From Nocardioides euryhalodurans (GTDB taxonomy: Bacteria > Actinomycetota > Actinomycetes > Propionibacteriales > Nocardioidaceae), in contig NZ_CP038267.1 in NCBI RefSeq assembly GCF_004564375.1, positions 3,908,501 through 3,972,500 on the forward strand: a DNA stretch of 64,000 nt. Reading direction: 5' to 3'. The notes below the pieces were generated by a model. That model was given only the letters and a program-made list of their open reading frames with translations. It was not told where the DNA came from and made no database searches. Positions 25,452-33,713 of the stretch are shown here, in pieces. Position 1 is the first letter of the stretch. Each line of letters begins with the position of its first letter. The translations under genes and the position numbers were made by a program.

Positions 25452-25738
25452 GCGCCGCGACCGAGTGGCCGCTGTGGGAGGTCTTCGTCCGCTCGCGGCG
25501 GGGGCTCTCCCACGTCCACGCCGGCTCGCTCCACGCCCCCGACGCCGAGATGGCCCTGCGCAACGCGCGTGACCTCTACACCCGCCGCCAGGAGGGCGTC
25601 TCGCTGTGGGTGGTCCGCTCGGCCGACATCGAGGCCAGCACCCCGCAGGAGCGCGACTCCTTCTTCGACCCCGCGGCCGACAAGATCTACCGCCACCCGA
25701 CGTTCTACGACGTCCCCGAGGGCGTGGAGCACCTGTGA
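25448..25738 (+). CDS. paaB: Phenylacetyl-CoA epoxidase subunit PaaB
   Basis: A 96-residue small subunit needed for assembly of the epoxidase. It carries the family pattern WPLWEVFVRSRRGLSHVHAGSLHAPDAEMALRNARDLYTRR. ATG overlaps the paaA stop (ATGA), and its own stop overlaps the paaC GTG. Confidence 0.95.
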   Translation: MSAATEWPLWEVFVRSRRGLSHVHAGSLHAPDAEMALRNARDLYTRRQEGVSLWVVRSADIEASTPQERDSFFDPAADKIYRHPTFYDVPEGVEHL

Positions 25739-26478
25739 CGCTGTTCGACTACACCCTGGCCCTGGCCGACGACGCCCTCGTCTCCGCCCAGCGGATGGGC
25801 TGGTGGATCAGCCGGGCGCCCCAGCTCGAGGAGGACGTGGCGCTCGCCAACATCGGGCTCGACCAGCTCGGCCAGGCCCGCACGCTGCTGTCGTACGCCG
25901 GCCAGGTCGAGGGCTCCGGCCGCGGCGAGGACGACCTGGCCTACCACCGCGACGAGCGCGAGTTCCGCAACGTGCACCTCGTGGAGCGCGACCAGTCCGA
26001 CTTCGGCGTCGCGATGGCCCGGCTGCTGCTCTTCTCCTCCTGGCAGTGCGAGCTCTACGCCGCCCTGCGTGCCAGCACCGACACGACGCTCGCGGGCGTC
26101 GCCGGCAAGGCGGTCAAGGAGGTCGCCTACCACCACGACCACGCCCGCAGCTGGGTGGTGCGCCTGGGGGACGGCACCGAGGAGTCCCACCGTCGGGTGC
26201 AGGCGGCCCTCGATGCCGAGTGGCCCTACCTCGCCGAGCTGATCGACGACGAGGTCGACCCCGACCTCCTTGCCTCCGGGGTGGCCGTCGACCCCGCCTC
26301 GATCCGCGACGCGGTGCTCGGCCGGATCGAGCCGGTGGTGGCCGAGGCCACGCTCACCGTGCCGCAGGTCGCTCCCGCGACCGGTGGCGGCCGACAGGGC
26401 CTCCACACCGAGCAGATGGGCTACCTGCTCGCCGAGATGCAGCACCTCGCACGGTCCCACCCGGGGGCGACGTGGTGA
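25735..26478 (+). CDS. paaC: Phenylacetyl-CoA epoxidase structural subunit PaaC
   Basis: A 247-residue ferritin-like helical protein that partners PaaA in the epoxidase core but is non-catalytic. Typical segments are ISRAPQLEEDVALANIGLDQLGQARTLL and VAYHHDHARSWVVRLGDGTEESH. GTG 25735 overlaps the paaB stop. The end couples to paaD. Confidence 0.94.
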   Translation: MTLFDYTLALADDALVSAQRMGWWISRAPQLEEDVALANIGLDQLGQARTLLSYAGQVEGSGRGEDDLAYHRDEREFRNVHLVERDQSDFGVAMARLLLFSSWQCELYAALRASTDTTLAGVAGKAVKEVAYHHDHARSWVVRLGDGTEESHRRVQAALDAEWPYLAELIDDEVDPDLLASGVAVDPASIRDAVLGRIEPVVAEATLTVPQVAPATGGGRQGLHTEQMGYLLAEMQHLARSHPGATW

Positions 26479-26957
26479 CCGCGACGACCCGCGCCTGGGA
26501 GGTGGCGGCCACGGTCGTCGACCCCGAGCTCCCCGTGGTGACCATCGAGGACCTCGGCATCCTCCGCGACGTCACCGAGGACGACCAGGGCCGGGTCCAC
26601 GTCCAGATCACGCCGACGTACTCCGGGTGCCCGGCGATGGAGACCATCCGCCACGACCTCGTCGACACCCTGACGACGGCCGGCTACCAGCACGTGGACG
26701 TCGAGTTCGTCCTCTCCCCGGCCTGGACGACCGACTGGCTCACCGAGGAGGCGCGCGCCAAGCTGGCCGCGTACGGCGTCGCGCCGCCGACCCACCGCGC
26801 GGCCGACGGCCCCGTCGGGCTCACCCTCTCGGTCCGCTGCCCCCAGTGCGGCAGCCCCGACACCCGCGAGTCGAGCCGCTTCGGTTCCACGGCGTGCAAG
26901 TCGCTGTGGATCTGCCAGTCGTGCCGCGAGCCCTTCGACCACTTCAAGACGCTGTGA
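26475..26957 (+). CDS. paaD: Phenylacetyl-CoA epoxidase maturation protein PaaD
   Basis: A 160-residue member of the MIP18/DUF59 group that helps metal or Fe-S assembly in the epoxidase system. The N-terminal part has VVDPELPVVTIEDLGILRDV and YSGCPAMETIRHDL. The C-terminus is a four-cysteine cluster (CPQCGSPDTRES, then CKSLWICQSCREPFDHFK). GTG 26475 overlaps the paaC stop; GTG 26472 is also possible. Confidence 0.93.
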   Translation: MTATTRAWEVAATVVDPELPVVTIEDLGILRDVTEDDQGRVHVQITPTYSGCPAMETIRHDLVDTLTTAGYQHVDVEFVLSPAWTTDWLTEEARAKLAAYGVAPPTHRAADGPVGLTLSVRCPQCGSPDTRESSRFGSTACKSLWICQSCREPFDHFKTL

Positions 26958-28012
26958 CCGGTCACGCCGCGCTCCACCCGTTGCGGGTGAGCGCCATCGA
27001 CGAGCTGACCGACGACGCGGTCGCGATCACCTTCGCCGTGCCGGATGAGCTGCGTGACGACTACGCGTTCAGCCACGGCCAGCACCTCTCGATCCGGGGC
27101 GGTGACGACGTGCGCCGCAGCTTCTCGATCTGCACCCCGCCCTCCACCGGAGTGCTCCGCATCGCGGTGAAGCGGCTGCCCGGAGGCGCCTTCAGCGACG
27201 GCGTGGTGGGCTCGCTGCAGGTCGGCGACGAGCTGGAGGTGATGACCCCGGCAGGGCGCTTCACCACCGAGCTCGACGCGACCGCGCGCAAGCGCTACGT
27301 CGCTGTCGCCGCCGGCTCGGGCATCACGCCGGTGCTCTCGATCGTCGCCGCCCTCCTCGAGGGCGAGCCCGGCTCGTTCGTGACCCTGGTCTACGCCAAC
27401 CGCACCAGCCGGTCGGTGATGTTCCTCGACGAGGTCCACGACCTGAAGGACCGCTTCCCGACCCGGCTCCAGATCGTCCACGTCCTCTCGCGGGAGCAGC
27501 AGGACGTGGAGCTGCTCTCCGGCCGCCTCGACGCCGAGCGCTTCAGGCGGATCGTCGAGGCCTTCGGGCTCGAGCAGGCCGACGACTGGTTCCTGTGCGG
27601 TCCGCAGGAGATGGTCACCAGCCTGCGCGAGACGCTGGCCGACCTGGGGGCCGGCCGGGTCCACACCGAGCTCTTCCACGCCGACCCGACGCCCCGTGCG
27701 CCGGTGGCGGCGCTGGTCGACGGCCCCGACGGGGCCGCGCAGGTCACGATCAGGCTCGACGGCCGCGCCAGCGACTTCCCGCTGAGGCCGGACGGCCCGC
27801 CGGTGCTCGAGGCGGCGCTCGGCGTACGCTCCGACCTGCCGTTCGCGTGCAAGGGCGGCGTCTGCGGCACCTGTCGCGCCCGGCTCGTGGAGGGGACCGT
27901 CCAGATGGACGCCAACTACGCGCTCGAGCCCGACGAGATCGAGCGCGGCTACGTTCTCACCTGCCAGTCGCACCCCACCTCGTCGAAGGTCGTGCTCGAC
28001 TACGACGCCTGA
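26954..28012 (+). CDS. paaE: Phenylacetyl-CoA epoxidase reductase PaaE
   Basis: A 352-residue flavoprotein that passes electrons from NADPH to the PaaA diiron site. An FAD-binding domain (about 1-105; RRSFSICTPP), an NAD(P)-binding domain (about 110-235; VAAGSGITPVLSIVAALL) and a C-terminal plant-type [2Fe-2S] ferredoxin domain (CKGGVCGTCRARL, then C in LTCQSHP) are all present. GTG 26954 overlaps the paaD stop. No paaZ, paaG or paaK genes follow, so the later pathway steps are encoded elsewhere. Confidence 0.94.
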   Translation: MTGHAALHPLRVSAIDELTDDAVAITFAVPDELRDDYAFSHGQHLSIRGGDDVRRSFSICTPPSTGVLRIAVKRLPGGAFSDGVVGSLQVGDELEVMTPAGRFTTELDATARKRYVAVAAGSGITPVLSIVAALLEGEPGSFVTLVYANRTSRSVMFLDEVHDLKDRFPTRLQIVHVLSREQQDVELLSGRLDAERFRRIVEAFGLEQADDWFLCGPQEMVTSLRETLADLGAGRVHTELFHADPTPRAPVAALVDGPDGAAQVTIRLDGRASDFPLRPDGPPVLEAALGVRSDLPFACKGGVCGTCRARLVEGTVQMDANYALEPDEIERGYVLTCQSHPTSSKVVLDYDA

Positions 28013-28026
28013 CCCCGGCCGGGGTC
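28011..28026. terminator. Short GC palindrome at the paaE / DUF3043 junction
   Basis: GACCCCGGCCGGGGTC is a perfect 16-bp palindrome that begins inside the paaE stop codon and fills most of the 18-base gap between convergent genes. It probably terminates transcription from both sides. Confidence 0.5.
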
Positions 28027-28030
28027 GAGG

Positions 28031-28618
28031 TCAGCGGTAGTGCTCGGGCAGCTTCTGCCCGATCCGGACCTGCGACTTGGGCAGCCGCATGAACTTCATC
28101 TGCATCGCCCGGGTGATGGCGTAGTAGGTCGTCCCCTTGAGGGGCGCGTCGGGGAAGCGGCGGGTCAGCTCGCGGCGGAGCCGGAAGCGCATCAGGAGGA
28201 TGTCGACGACGACGAGCAGCAGCATGCCCATGAGGACGAGGTTGCCGGTCTGGGCCAGGCGGGCGTTGCCGGAGTAGCCGAGCACCATCGTGAGGATGAG
28301 CACCGGGATCATGAGCTCGACGAACGAGAACCGGACGTCGACGAAGTCGCGGATGAAGCGGCGTACGGGGCCCTTGTCGCGGGTGAGGAAGTAACGCTCG
28401 TCGCCGGTCTTCATCGCCTCGCGCACCTTGCGGCTGGACTCGGCGCGGGTCTCACGCTGGCGCCTTGCGGCCTCCTTGCGGTCGCGAGGACCGCGGGCCC
28501 GGGCACGGGCGGCTGCCTCCGCCTCGCGGCGTGAGGGGGTGGGTCGGCCCTTGCCGCCCTCCTTGCTCGAGGAGGTGGCCGGTACGGCCTCGGCTTCTGA
28601 CTTGCTTCGACGGAACAA
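28031..28618 (-). CDS. DUF3043 family membrane protein
   Basis: A 195-residue protein. Its N-terminal third is strongly charged (Arg/Lys/Glu, KEGGKGRPTPSRREAEAAAR), followed by DERYFLTRDKGPVRRFIRDFVD and two membrane helices (about 100-118 and 124-144). This layout is DUF3043, a conserved actinobacterial family of unknown function. The start codon is TTG at 28618, supported by GAAGG 5 bases upstream. It is divergent from pspA. Confidence 0.85.
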   Translation of the reverse strand: MFRRSKSEAEAVPATSSSKEGGKGRPTPSRREAEAAARARARGPRDRKEAARRQRETRAESSRKVREAMKTGDERYFLTRDKGPVRRFIRDFVDVRFSFVELMIPVLILTMVLGYSGNARLAQTGNLVLMGMLLLVVVDILLMRFRLRRELTRRFPDAPLKGTTYYAITRAMQMKFMRLPKSQVRIGQKLPEHYR

Positions 28619-28646
28619 CGCGCGCCTTCGGACTGCTCGATCTGGT

Positions 28647-28660
28647 GGTTTCCGGAAACC
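28647..28660. promoter_or_regulatory. Palindrome in the pspA upstream region
   Basis: GGTTTCCGGAAACC is a perfect 14-bp palindrome in the 100-bp gap between the DUF3043 gene and pspA. It lies about 46 bp upstream of the pspA -10-like box TAGGGT (28707-28712), a suitable position for an activator site. Its binding protein is unknown. Confidence 0.4.
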
Positions 28661-28718
28661 CTACCCGGCCCACCTCCAACCACTCGCACCACTTGCGCAT
28701 TGGACCTAGGGTTGGGCC

Positions 28719-29492
28719 ATGAGCCTCATGAAGCGCATCAGCCTGATCTTCCGGTCCAAGGCCAACAAGGCCCTCGACAGGGCTGAAGATCCGCGCGAGA
28801 CGCTGGACTACAGCTACCAGCGCCAGCTGGACCTGCTCGCGAAGGTGCGTCGGGGGGTTGCCGACGTCGCCACCAGCCGCAAGCGGGTCGAGCTGCAGGT
28901 CAACCAGCTCGAGCAGCAGTCGACCAAGCTCCAGGGGCAGGCCGAGAAGGCGATCTCCGTGGGCCGCGAGGACCTCGCGCGCGAGGCGCTCACCCGCAAG
29001 TCGGGGCTCACCAACCAGATCAGCGACCTCAAGGCGCAGCACGCCCAGCTCCAGGGCGAGGAGGAGAAGCTCACCCTCGCCCAGCAGCGGCTGCAGGCGA
29101 AGGTGGAGTCCTTCCGTACCCGCAAGGAGACCATCAAGGCGACGTACACGGCCGCCGAGGCGCAGACCAAGATCAACGAGGCGATGTCGGGCATCGGCGA
29201 GGAGATGGGCGACGTCGGTCTGGCGATACAGCGTGCGGAGGACAAGACGGCCCAGATGCAGGCGCGCGCCGGTGCGATCGACGAGCTGATCGCCTCGGGT
29301 GCCCTCGACGACGTCAGCCAGGTCGGCGGCGGCGACGACATCAGCCGCGAGCTCGACGCCATGAGCTCGGAGTCCGACGTGGAGTCCGAGCTGGCTCGGC
29401 TGAAGGCCAGCTCGCAGCCCGACGCCATCGAGGCCGGCGGCGACATCCTCGACGCCGAGCCCGAGAAGCAGTCCGACGAGGGGCGCGCGTGA
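28719..29492 (+). CDS. pspA: PspA/IM30 family envelope stress protein
   Basis: A 257-residue, largely coiled-coil protein (about residues 25-190, rich in Gln, Lys and Glu) starting MSLMKRISLIFRSKANKALDRAEDPRETLDYSYQRQ. PspA proteins coat the inner face of the membrane and preserve its integrity under stress. ATG 28719 lies 6 bases after TAGGGT and has no Shine-Dalgarno, so a leaderless mRNA is likely. It leads a run of five closely spaced genes. Confidence 0.93.
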   Translation: MSLMKRISLIFRSKANKALDRAEDPRETLDYSYQRQLDLLAKVRRGVADVATSRKRVELQVNQLEQQSTKLQGQAEKAISVGREDLAREALTRKSGLTNQISDLKAQHAQLQGEEEKLTLAQQRLQAKVESFRTRKETIKATYTAAEAQTKINEAMSGIGEEMGDVGLAIQRAEDKTAQMQARAGAIDELIASGALDDVSQVGGGDDISRELDAMSSESDVESELARLKASSQPDAIEAGGDILDAEPEKQSDEGRA

Positions 29493-29767
29493 TCGTCAGG
29501 ATTCTCGGGGAGGGCCAGTTCGACGTCCCCGACGACAAGGTCGAGACGCTCAACGAGCTCGACCGGGCGGTGGAGTCGGCCGTCGAGACCGGCGACGCCG
29601 ACGCGTTCACCCGGGCGCTGGGGTCGCTGCTCGCCGGGGTCCGGGCGAGCGCCGTGCCCCACGAGGCGGGGACGCTCGACTCCTCCGACCTGATCCTGCC
29701 CCCGGCGGACGCCTCGCTGGAGGAGGTCCGCGACCTCCTCAGCGGCGACGGCCTCATCCCCGGCTGA
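29489..29767 (+). CDS. PspA-associated protein PspAA
   Basis: A 92-residue acidic protein (MIVRILGEGQFDVPDDKVETLNELD; ending SLEEVRDLLSGDGLIPG) of the PspAA domain family encoded directly after pspA in actinobacteria. It probably binds or regulates PspA; the mechanism is not known. GTG 29489 overlaps the pspA stop by 4 bases. Confidence 0.85.
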   Translation: MIVRILGEGQFDVPDDKVETLNELDRAVESAVETGDADAFTRALGSLLAGVRASAVPHEAGTLDSSDLILPPADASLEEVRDLLSGDGLIPG

Positions 29768-29771
29768 ACCG

Positions 29772-30689
29772 GTGGCCTCCTCCCGCTTCGTCAAGGACAC
29801 CGGGCTCACCGTTCGGATGACCACCGTGCTGTTCCTGCTGGGCGCGCTCTTCGTGACCCTGGTCGTGGTGCTGATGTTCGCCGCGTCCAGCTCCGGATAC
29901 TCCGGTCTCGTGCCGATCATCGGGGTGGCCGGCATCGGCGTGGCCGTCTACCAGTGGTGGACCTCGGACACCACCGCCATGAGGGCGATGCGCGCCCGGG
30001 AGGTCTCGCCCGAGGAGGCTCCGGAGCTGCACGGCATGATCGACCGGCTCTGCGCCCTGGCCGACATGCCCAAGCCCCGGGTCGGGATCGCGGACATGGC
30101 GATGCCCAACGCCTTCGCGACCGGGCGTTCGCCCGATCGTGCCGTGGTCTGCGTGACCACCGGGATCATGGGCAAGCTGACCCCGGAGGAGCTCGAGGCG
30201 GTCCTGGCCCACGAGCTCTCCCACGTCGCCCACCGGGACGTCCTCGTCATGACGGTGGCATCCTCGGCGGGGATCGTGGCGGGCATGCTCATGCACGGTG
30301 CCCGCTTCGGGGCGCTCGCCGGGCGACGTGACCGGAACTCGGCCTTCTTCTTCATGGCGACGCTGGTCGTCAGCCTCGTGGTCTACGCCATCAGCTTCTT
30401 CCTGATGCGGCTGCTGTCGCGCTACCGCGAGCTGTGCGCCGACCGGTCGGCCGCGTACCTCACGATGAAGCCCGCCGCCCTCGGGACCGCGCTGCAGAAG
30501 ATCTCCGGTGAGATCGCGACCATCCCCCAGAAGGACCTCCGGACCACGGGCGCGATGAACGCCTTCTTCATCACGCCCGCGCTCAGTGGCGCCACCCTCA
30601 AGACGCTCACCTCGACGCACCCGTCGCTCGAGCAGCGGCTCGAGCAGCTCGCCCGGATCCAGGCCGAGCTCGGCCGGCCCACCGCCTGA
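29772..30689 (+). CDS. htpX: HtpX-like M48 zinc metalloprotease
   Basis: A 305-residue membrane protease with four hydrophobic segments, two near the N-terminus (about 18-42 and 45-60) and two around 165-210. The zinc motif HELSH (147-151, in VLAHELSHVAHRD) faces the cytoplasm, and the third ligand is expected in RYRELCADRSAAYL. HtpX degrades damaged membrane proteins. It sits between pspAA and pspAB, so envelope quality control is the likely role of the operon. GTG 29772 is 4 bases after the pspAA stop. Confidence 0.93.
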   Translation: MASSRFVKDTGLTVRMTTVLFLLGALFVTLVVVLMFAASSSGYSGLVPIIGVAGIGVAVYQWWTSDTTAMRAMRAREVSPEEAPELHGMIDRLCALADMPKPRVGIADMAMPNAFATGRSPDRAVVCVTTGIMGKLTPEELEAVLAHELSHVAHRDVLVMTVASSAGIVAGMLMHGARFGALAGRRDRNSAFFFMATLVVSLVVYAISFFLMRLLSRYRELCADRSAAYLTMKPAALGTALQKISGEIATIPQKDLRTTGAMNAFFITPALSGATLKTLTSTHPSLEQRLEQLARIQAELGRPTA

Positions 30690-31261
30690 TGGGGTTCTGG
30701 GACTCCCTGACCGGCCGCCGTCAGGAGAAGGCTGCCGACCTCGACTCGCTGTTCCTGGTGCCGAGCGCGGCGATCACGCTGCAGACGGCGATCGGGCTGA
30801 CGCCCACCGGCAGCGGCTCGGTCTGCTACCGCGCCGCCGGGGGTGCCGCCTTCCACCAGCTCCAGACCGAGGTCGTGGCGCTGCTCGACGACGACGACGA
30901 CTCGCCTGACGTCGCGGTCACCACGGACTCCTTCGGCTTCACGTGGCTCACCGTGACCGGCGAGCCCGACGACACGGCCGGGCTGTGCACCGACCTGCAC
31001 GCCGTCAACACCACGCTGGAGGCGCAGGGGTTCGGCTCCGGGCTGCTGTGCTCCCTGGTGCCGTTCGCCGATCCCAGTGGCCGCCGGGTCGGCCTGGTCT
31101 ACCTCTACAAGCAGGGCACCTTCTACCCGTTCGCGCCCACCGGGCCGCAGCAGCGGGACAACCTCCTCGAGATCCAGGTGCGCGACACGATCGCCGGGGA
31201 GCTGCCGGTCGAGAAGGACCTCAGCCGGTGGCTCGCCGTGTGGGATGCTCCGGGACTGTGA
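30689..31261 (+). CDS. PspA-associated protein PspAB
   Basis: A 190-residue soluble protein (MGFWDSLTGRRQEKAADLDSLF at the start; LVYLYKQGTFYPFAPTGPQQRDNLLEIQVRD near the end) matching the PspAB family that travels with pspA, pspAA and htpX. Biochemical function is unknown. The ATG shares a base with the htpX stop (TGATG), so translation is coupled. Confidence 0.85.
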   Translation: MGFWDSLTGRRQEKAADLDSLFLVPSAAITLQTAIGLTPTGSGSVCYRAAGGAAFHQLQTEVVALLDDDDDSPDVAVTTDSFGFTWLTVTGEPDDTAGLCTDLHAVNTTLEAQGFGSGLLCSLVPFADPSGRRVGLVYLYKQGTFYPFAPTGPQQRDNLLEIQVRDTIAGELPVEKDLSRWLAVWDAPGL

Positions 31262-32403
31262 TGTCGATCGAGGACGAGATCCGCGAGCACGTGATCGGCG
31301 AGTACGCCGTGCTCGAGGCGCCGCCCCGCCGTGAGCTCCAGGCCCTCACCGAGCTGGCCGCCAAGTGCTCCCACGTGCCGATGGCGACGATCAACCTGAT
31401 CACCGCGACCCAGCAGTGGCAGGTGGCGACGTACGGCTTCCAGGGCGCGGTCTGCGCTCGCGAGGACTCGATGTGCGTGAGCGTGCTCGAGGAGAACCAG
31501 CCGATCCTGCTCGCCGACGCCAGCGCCGACGAGCGCTTCCGCGACAACCCCTTCACCACCGGTGAGCTCGCGGACGTGCGGTTCTACGCCTCGCACCCGC
31601 TCACGACGCCCGACGGGATCACGATCGGCACGCTGTGCGTCTTCGACGAGCGTGTCCACCCGGTCGAGCCCGAGCTCGAGGAGACGCTGGGCACCCTCGC
31701 CGAGCGGGTCGTCGACGTGCTGCAGCTCGAGCTCACCTCGCGCCGCCTGACGGCCGCCAACGAGCGGCTGGCCGCCTTCGCCGGGCAGGTGAGCCACGAC
31801 CTGAAGAACCCGCTCGCCTCGATCCGGATGTCGGTGGAGCTCGCCCTCGACGAGCTCGAGGACGACGGCTCTGCCCTGGGCCAGCTGCTCACCCGCGCCG
31901 AGCGGAGCGCGCTCCGGATGAACGCGATGATCGGCGACCTGCTGACCTTCGCACGGGGTGGTGGCGCCCCGGAGAAGCGCGACGTCGACCTCGACATGGT
32001 CCTGCAGCAGGTCCTCGAGGACCTCGCCGGGGACGTCGAGCCGGGCCAGGTCAAGGCCGAGGGGCTGCCCGTCGTGCAGGGCGACCCGGTGCAGCTGCGG
32101 ACGGTGCTGCAGAACCTGCTGGCCAACGCGGTCAAGTTCGCCGAGCCCGGGGCGCCGGTCCTGGTGTCGGCGGAGCGTGTCCCCTCGGGCTGGTGGGTCG
32201 GGGTCGCGGACCGGGGTCCGGGGATCCCCGCAGCGGATCGGGAACGGGCCTTCGAGCCGATGGTGCGGCTGGAGACCACCAAGCCCGGGACCGGGATCGG
32301 CCTGGCGACCTGTCGTCGCACGGTCGAGGCGCACGGCGGCCGGATGGGCATCGACGACCACGCCGGCGGCGGGGCCGTGGTCTGGTTCGAGCTCCCCGCC
32401 TGA
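31261..32403 (+). CDS. GAF-domain sensor histidine kinase
   Basis: A 380-residue cytosolic kinase with no membrane segment. A GAF domain covers about residues 20-155 (PMATINLITATQQWQVATYGF; FYASHPLTTPDGITIGTLCVFD). The HisKA domain follows with phospho-histidine H179 in GQVSHDLKNPLASIRMS. The HATPase domain has N, G1 and G2 boxes (LQNLLANAVKFAEPG, VADRGPGIPAADRE, GTGIGLATCRR). It starts at ATG 31261 within the pspAB stop, so it belongs to the psp operon, yet no response regulator gene is adjacent. Confidence 0.92.
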   Translation: MSIEDEIREHVIGEYAVLEAPPRRELQALTELAAKCSHVPMATINLITATQQWQVATYGFQGAVCAREDSMCVSVLEENQPILLADASADERFRDNPFTTGELADVRFYASHPLTTPDGITIGTLCVFDERVHPVEPELEETLGTLAERVVDVLQLELTSRRLTAANERLAAFAGQVSHDLKNPLASIRMSVELALDELEDDGSALGQLLTRAERSALRMNAMIGDLLTFARGGGAPEKRDVDLDMVLQQVLEDLAGDVEPGQVKAEGLPVVQGDPVQLRTVLQNLLANAVKFAEPGAPVLVSAERVPSGWWVGVADRGPGIPAADRERAFEPMVRLETTKPGTGIGLATCRRTVEAHGGRMGIDDHAGGGAVVWFELPA

Positions 32404-32429
32404 TCCGGCGTACGCCCGGAACCCGGTGG

Positions 32430-32500
32430 GCGAGTCTGTCGGTCGGAGGGGGATGCCTCGGCCGCCGAGCGACGGTTTCCCCCCTCGAGCGGGGAAACCG
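32430..32500 (+). repeat. Intergenic repeat, copy C (between histidine kinase and nadA)
   Basis: GCGAGTCT (32430-32437), 38 bases, TTTCCCC (32476-32482), 8 bases, GGGGAAA (32491-32497). Box, spacing and hairpin arms equal those of copies A and B, but the 38-base section and the loop differ in sequence. The extended hairpin stem is 10 bp (32473-32482 with 32491-32500). It lies between convergent genes and is likely a terminator. Confidence 0.55.
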
Positions 32501-32521
32501 ACAGCGCAGCAGACGACGACC

Positions 32522-33694
32522 TCAGTCCCGGTGCGACCGCCCCGGCAGGTCGAGCATCCGCTGCAACGCGACCCGCGCCCAGTGGGTGGTGTCGGGGTCG
32601 ACCTCGATCCGGTTGGCGACCGTCCCGGCCACGAGCGACTCCATCGCCCACACGAAGTGCGGCAGGTCGATCCGGTTCATGGTGGAGCAGTAGCAGACGT
32701 TCTTGTCGAGGAACGCGATCCGCTTGTCGGGGTGGGCAGCAGCCAGCCGCTTGACGAGGTTGAGCTCGGTCCCGATGGCCCAGCTCGTGCCGGCCGGGGC
32801 CGCCTCGATGGTCTTGATGATGAACTCCGTCGAGCCGACGAGGTCGGCCTTGAGGACCACCTCGTGCACGCACTCGGGGTGCACCAGGATCTGGACGCCG
32901 GGGATCGTGGCCCGCAGCTCGTCGACCACGGCGGGGGAGAAGCGCCCGTGCACGGAGCAGTGGCCGCGCCACAGGATCATCCGGGCCCCCGCGAGCTCCT
33001 CACGGGTGAGGCCGCCGTCGGGGAGGTGCGGGTTCCAGACCACGCACTCGTCGAGGGAGAAGCCCATCTGCAGCACCGCGGTGTTGCGGCCGAGGTGCTG
33101 GTCGGGCAGGAAGAGCACCTTCGCGTCGGGCTTCTGGCCGAACGCCCACTCCAGGGCGGTCTCGGCATTGCTGGAGGTGCAGACCGTGCCGTCGTGCCGG
33201 CCGACGAAGGCCTTGATGTCGGCGCTGGAGTTCATGTACGTCACCGGGACCACCGAGTCGGCCACCCCGGCCGCCTCCAGGGCGTCCCACGCGTCCTCGA
33301 CCTGGGCCAGCCGCGCCATGTCGGCCATCGAGCAGCCGGCCGCGAGGTCGGGCAGCACGACCTGCTGGTGCTCGCCGGTGAGGATGTCGGCCGACTCGGC
33401 CATGAAGTGCACGCCGCAGAAGACGATGAACTCCGCCTCCGGGCGGGCGGCCGCGTCCCGCGCGAGCTTGAAGGAGTCGCCCGTGACGTCGGCGAACTCG
33501 ATGACCTCGTCGCGCTGGTAGTGGTGGCCGAGCACGAACACCCGTTCGCCCAGCGCCTCCTTGGCGGCCCGGGCCCGTGCGACCAGGTCGGGGTCGGACG
33601 GGGAGGGCAGGTCGCCCGGGCACTCCACACCGCGTTCCGACTCGAGGTCGCGGCCACGGCCGAGAGGGAGCAGGGGGAGATCGACGGTGCTCAT
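32522..33694 (-). CDS. nadA: Quinolinate synthase
   Basis: A 390-residue [4Fe-4S] enzyme that condenses iminoaspartate with dihydroxyacetone phosphate to quinolinate in NAD synthesis. Family signatures are VFLGHHYQRDEVIEFADVTGDSF, FCGVHFMAESADIL, VTYMNSSADIKAF, VHPECVHEV and CYCSTMN, including the cluster cysteines. nadB and nadC are not beside it. ATG 33694 lies 6 bases after TAGGAT (minus strand, 33706-33701), a leaderless arrangement. Confidence 0.95.
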   Translation of the reverse strand: MSTVDLPLLPLGRGRDLESERGVECPGDLPSPSDPDLVARARAAKEALGERVFVLGHHYQRDEVIEFADVTGDSFKLARDAAARPEAEFIVFCGVHFMAESADILTGEHQQVVLPDLAAGCSMADMARLAQVEDAWDALEAAGVADSVVPVTYMNSSADIKAFVGRHDGTVCTSSNAETALEWAFGQKPDAKVLFLPDQHLGRNTAVLQMGFSLDECVVWNPHLPDGGLTREELAGARMILWRGHCSVHGRFSPAVVDELRATIPGVQILVHPECVHEVVLKADLVGSTEFIIKTIEAAPAGTSWAIGTELNLVKRLAAAHPDKRIAFLDKNVCYCSTMNRIDLPHFVWAMESLVAGTVANRIEVDPDTTHWARVALQRMLDLPGRSHRD

Positions 33695-33713
33695 GACCTG
33701 ATCCTATGGCCCC

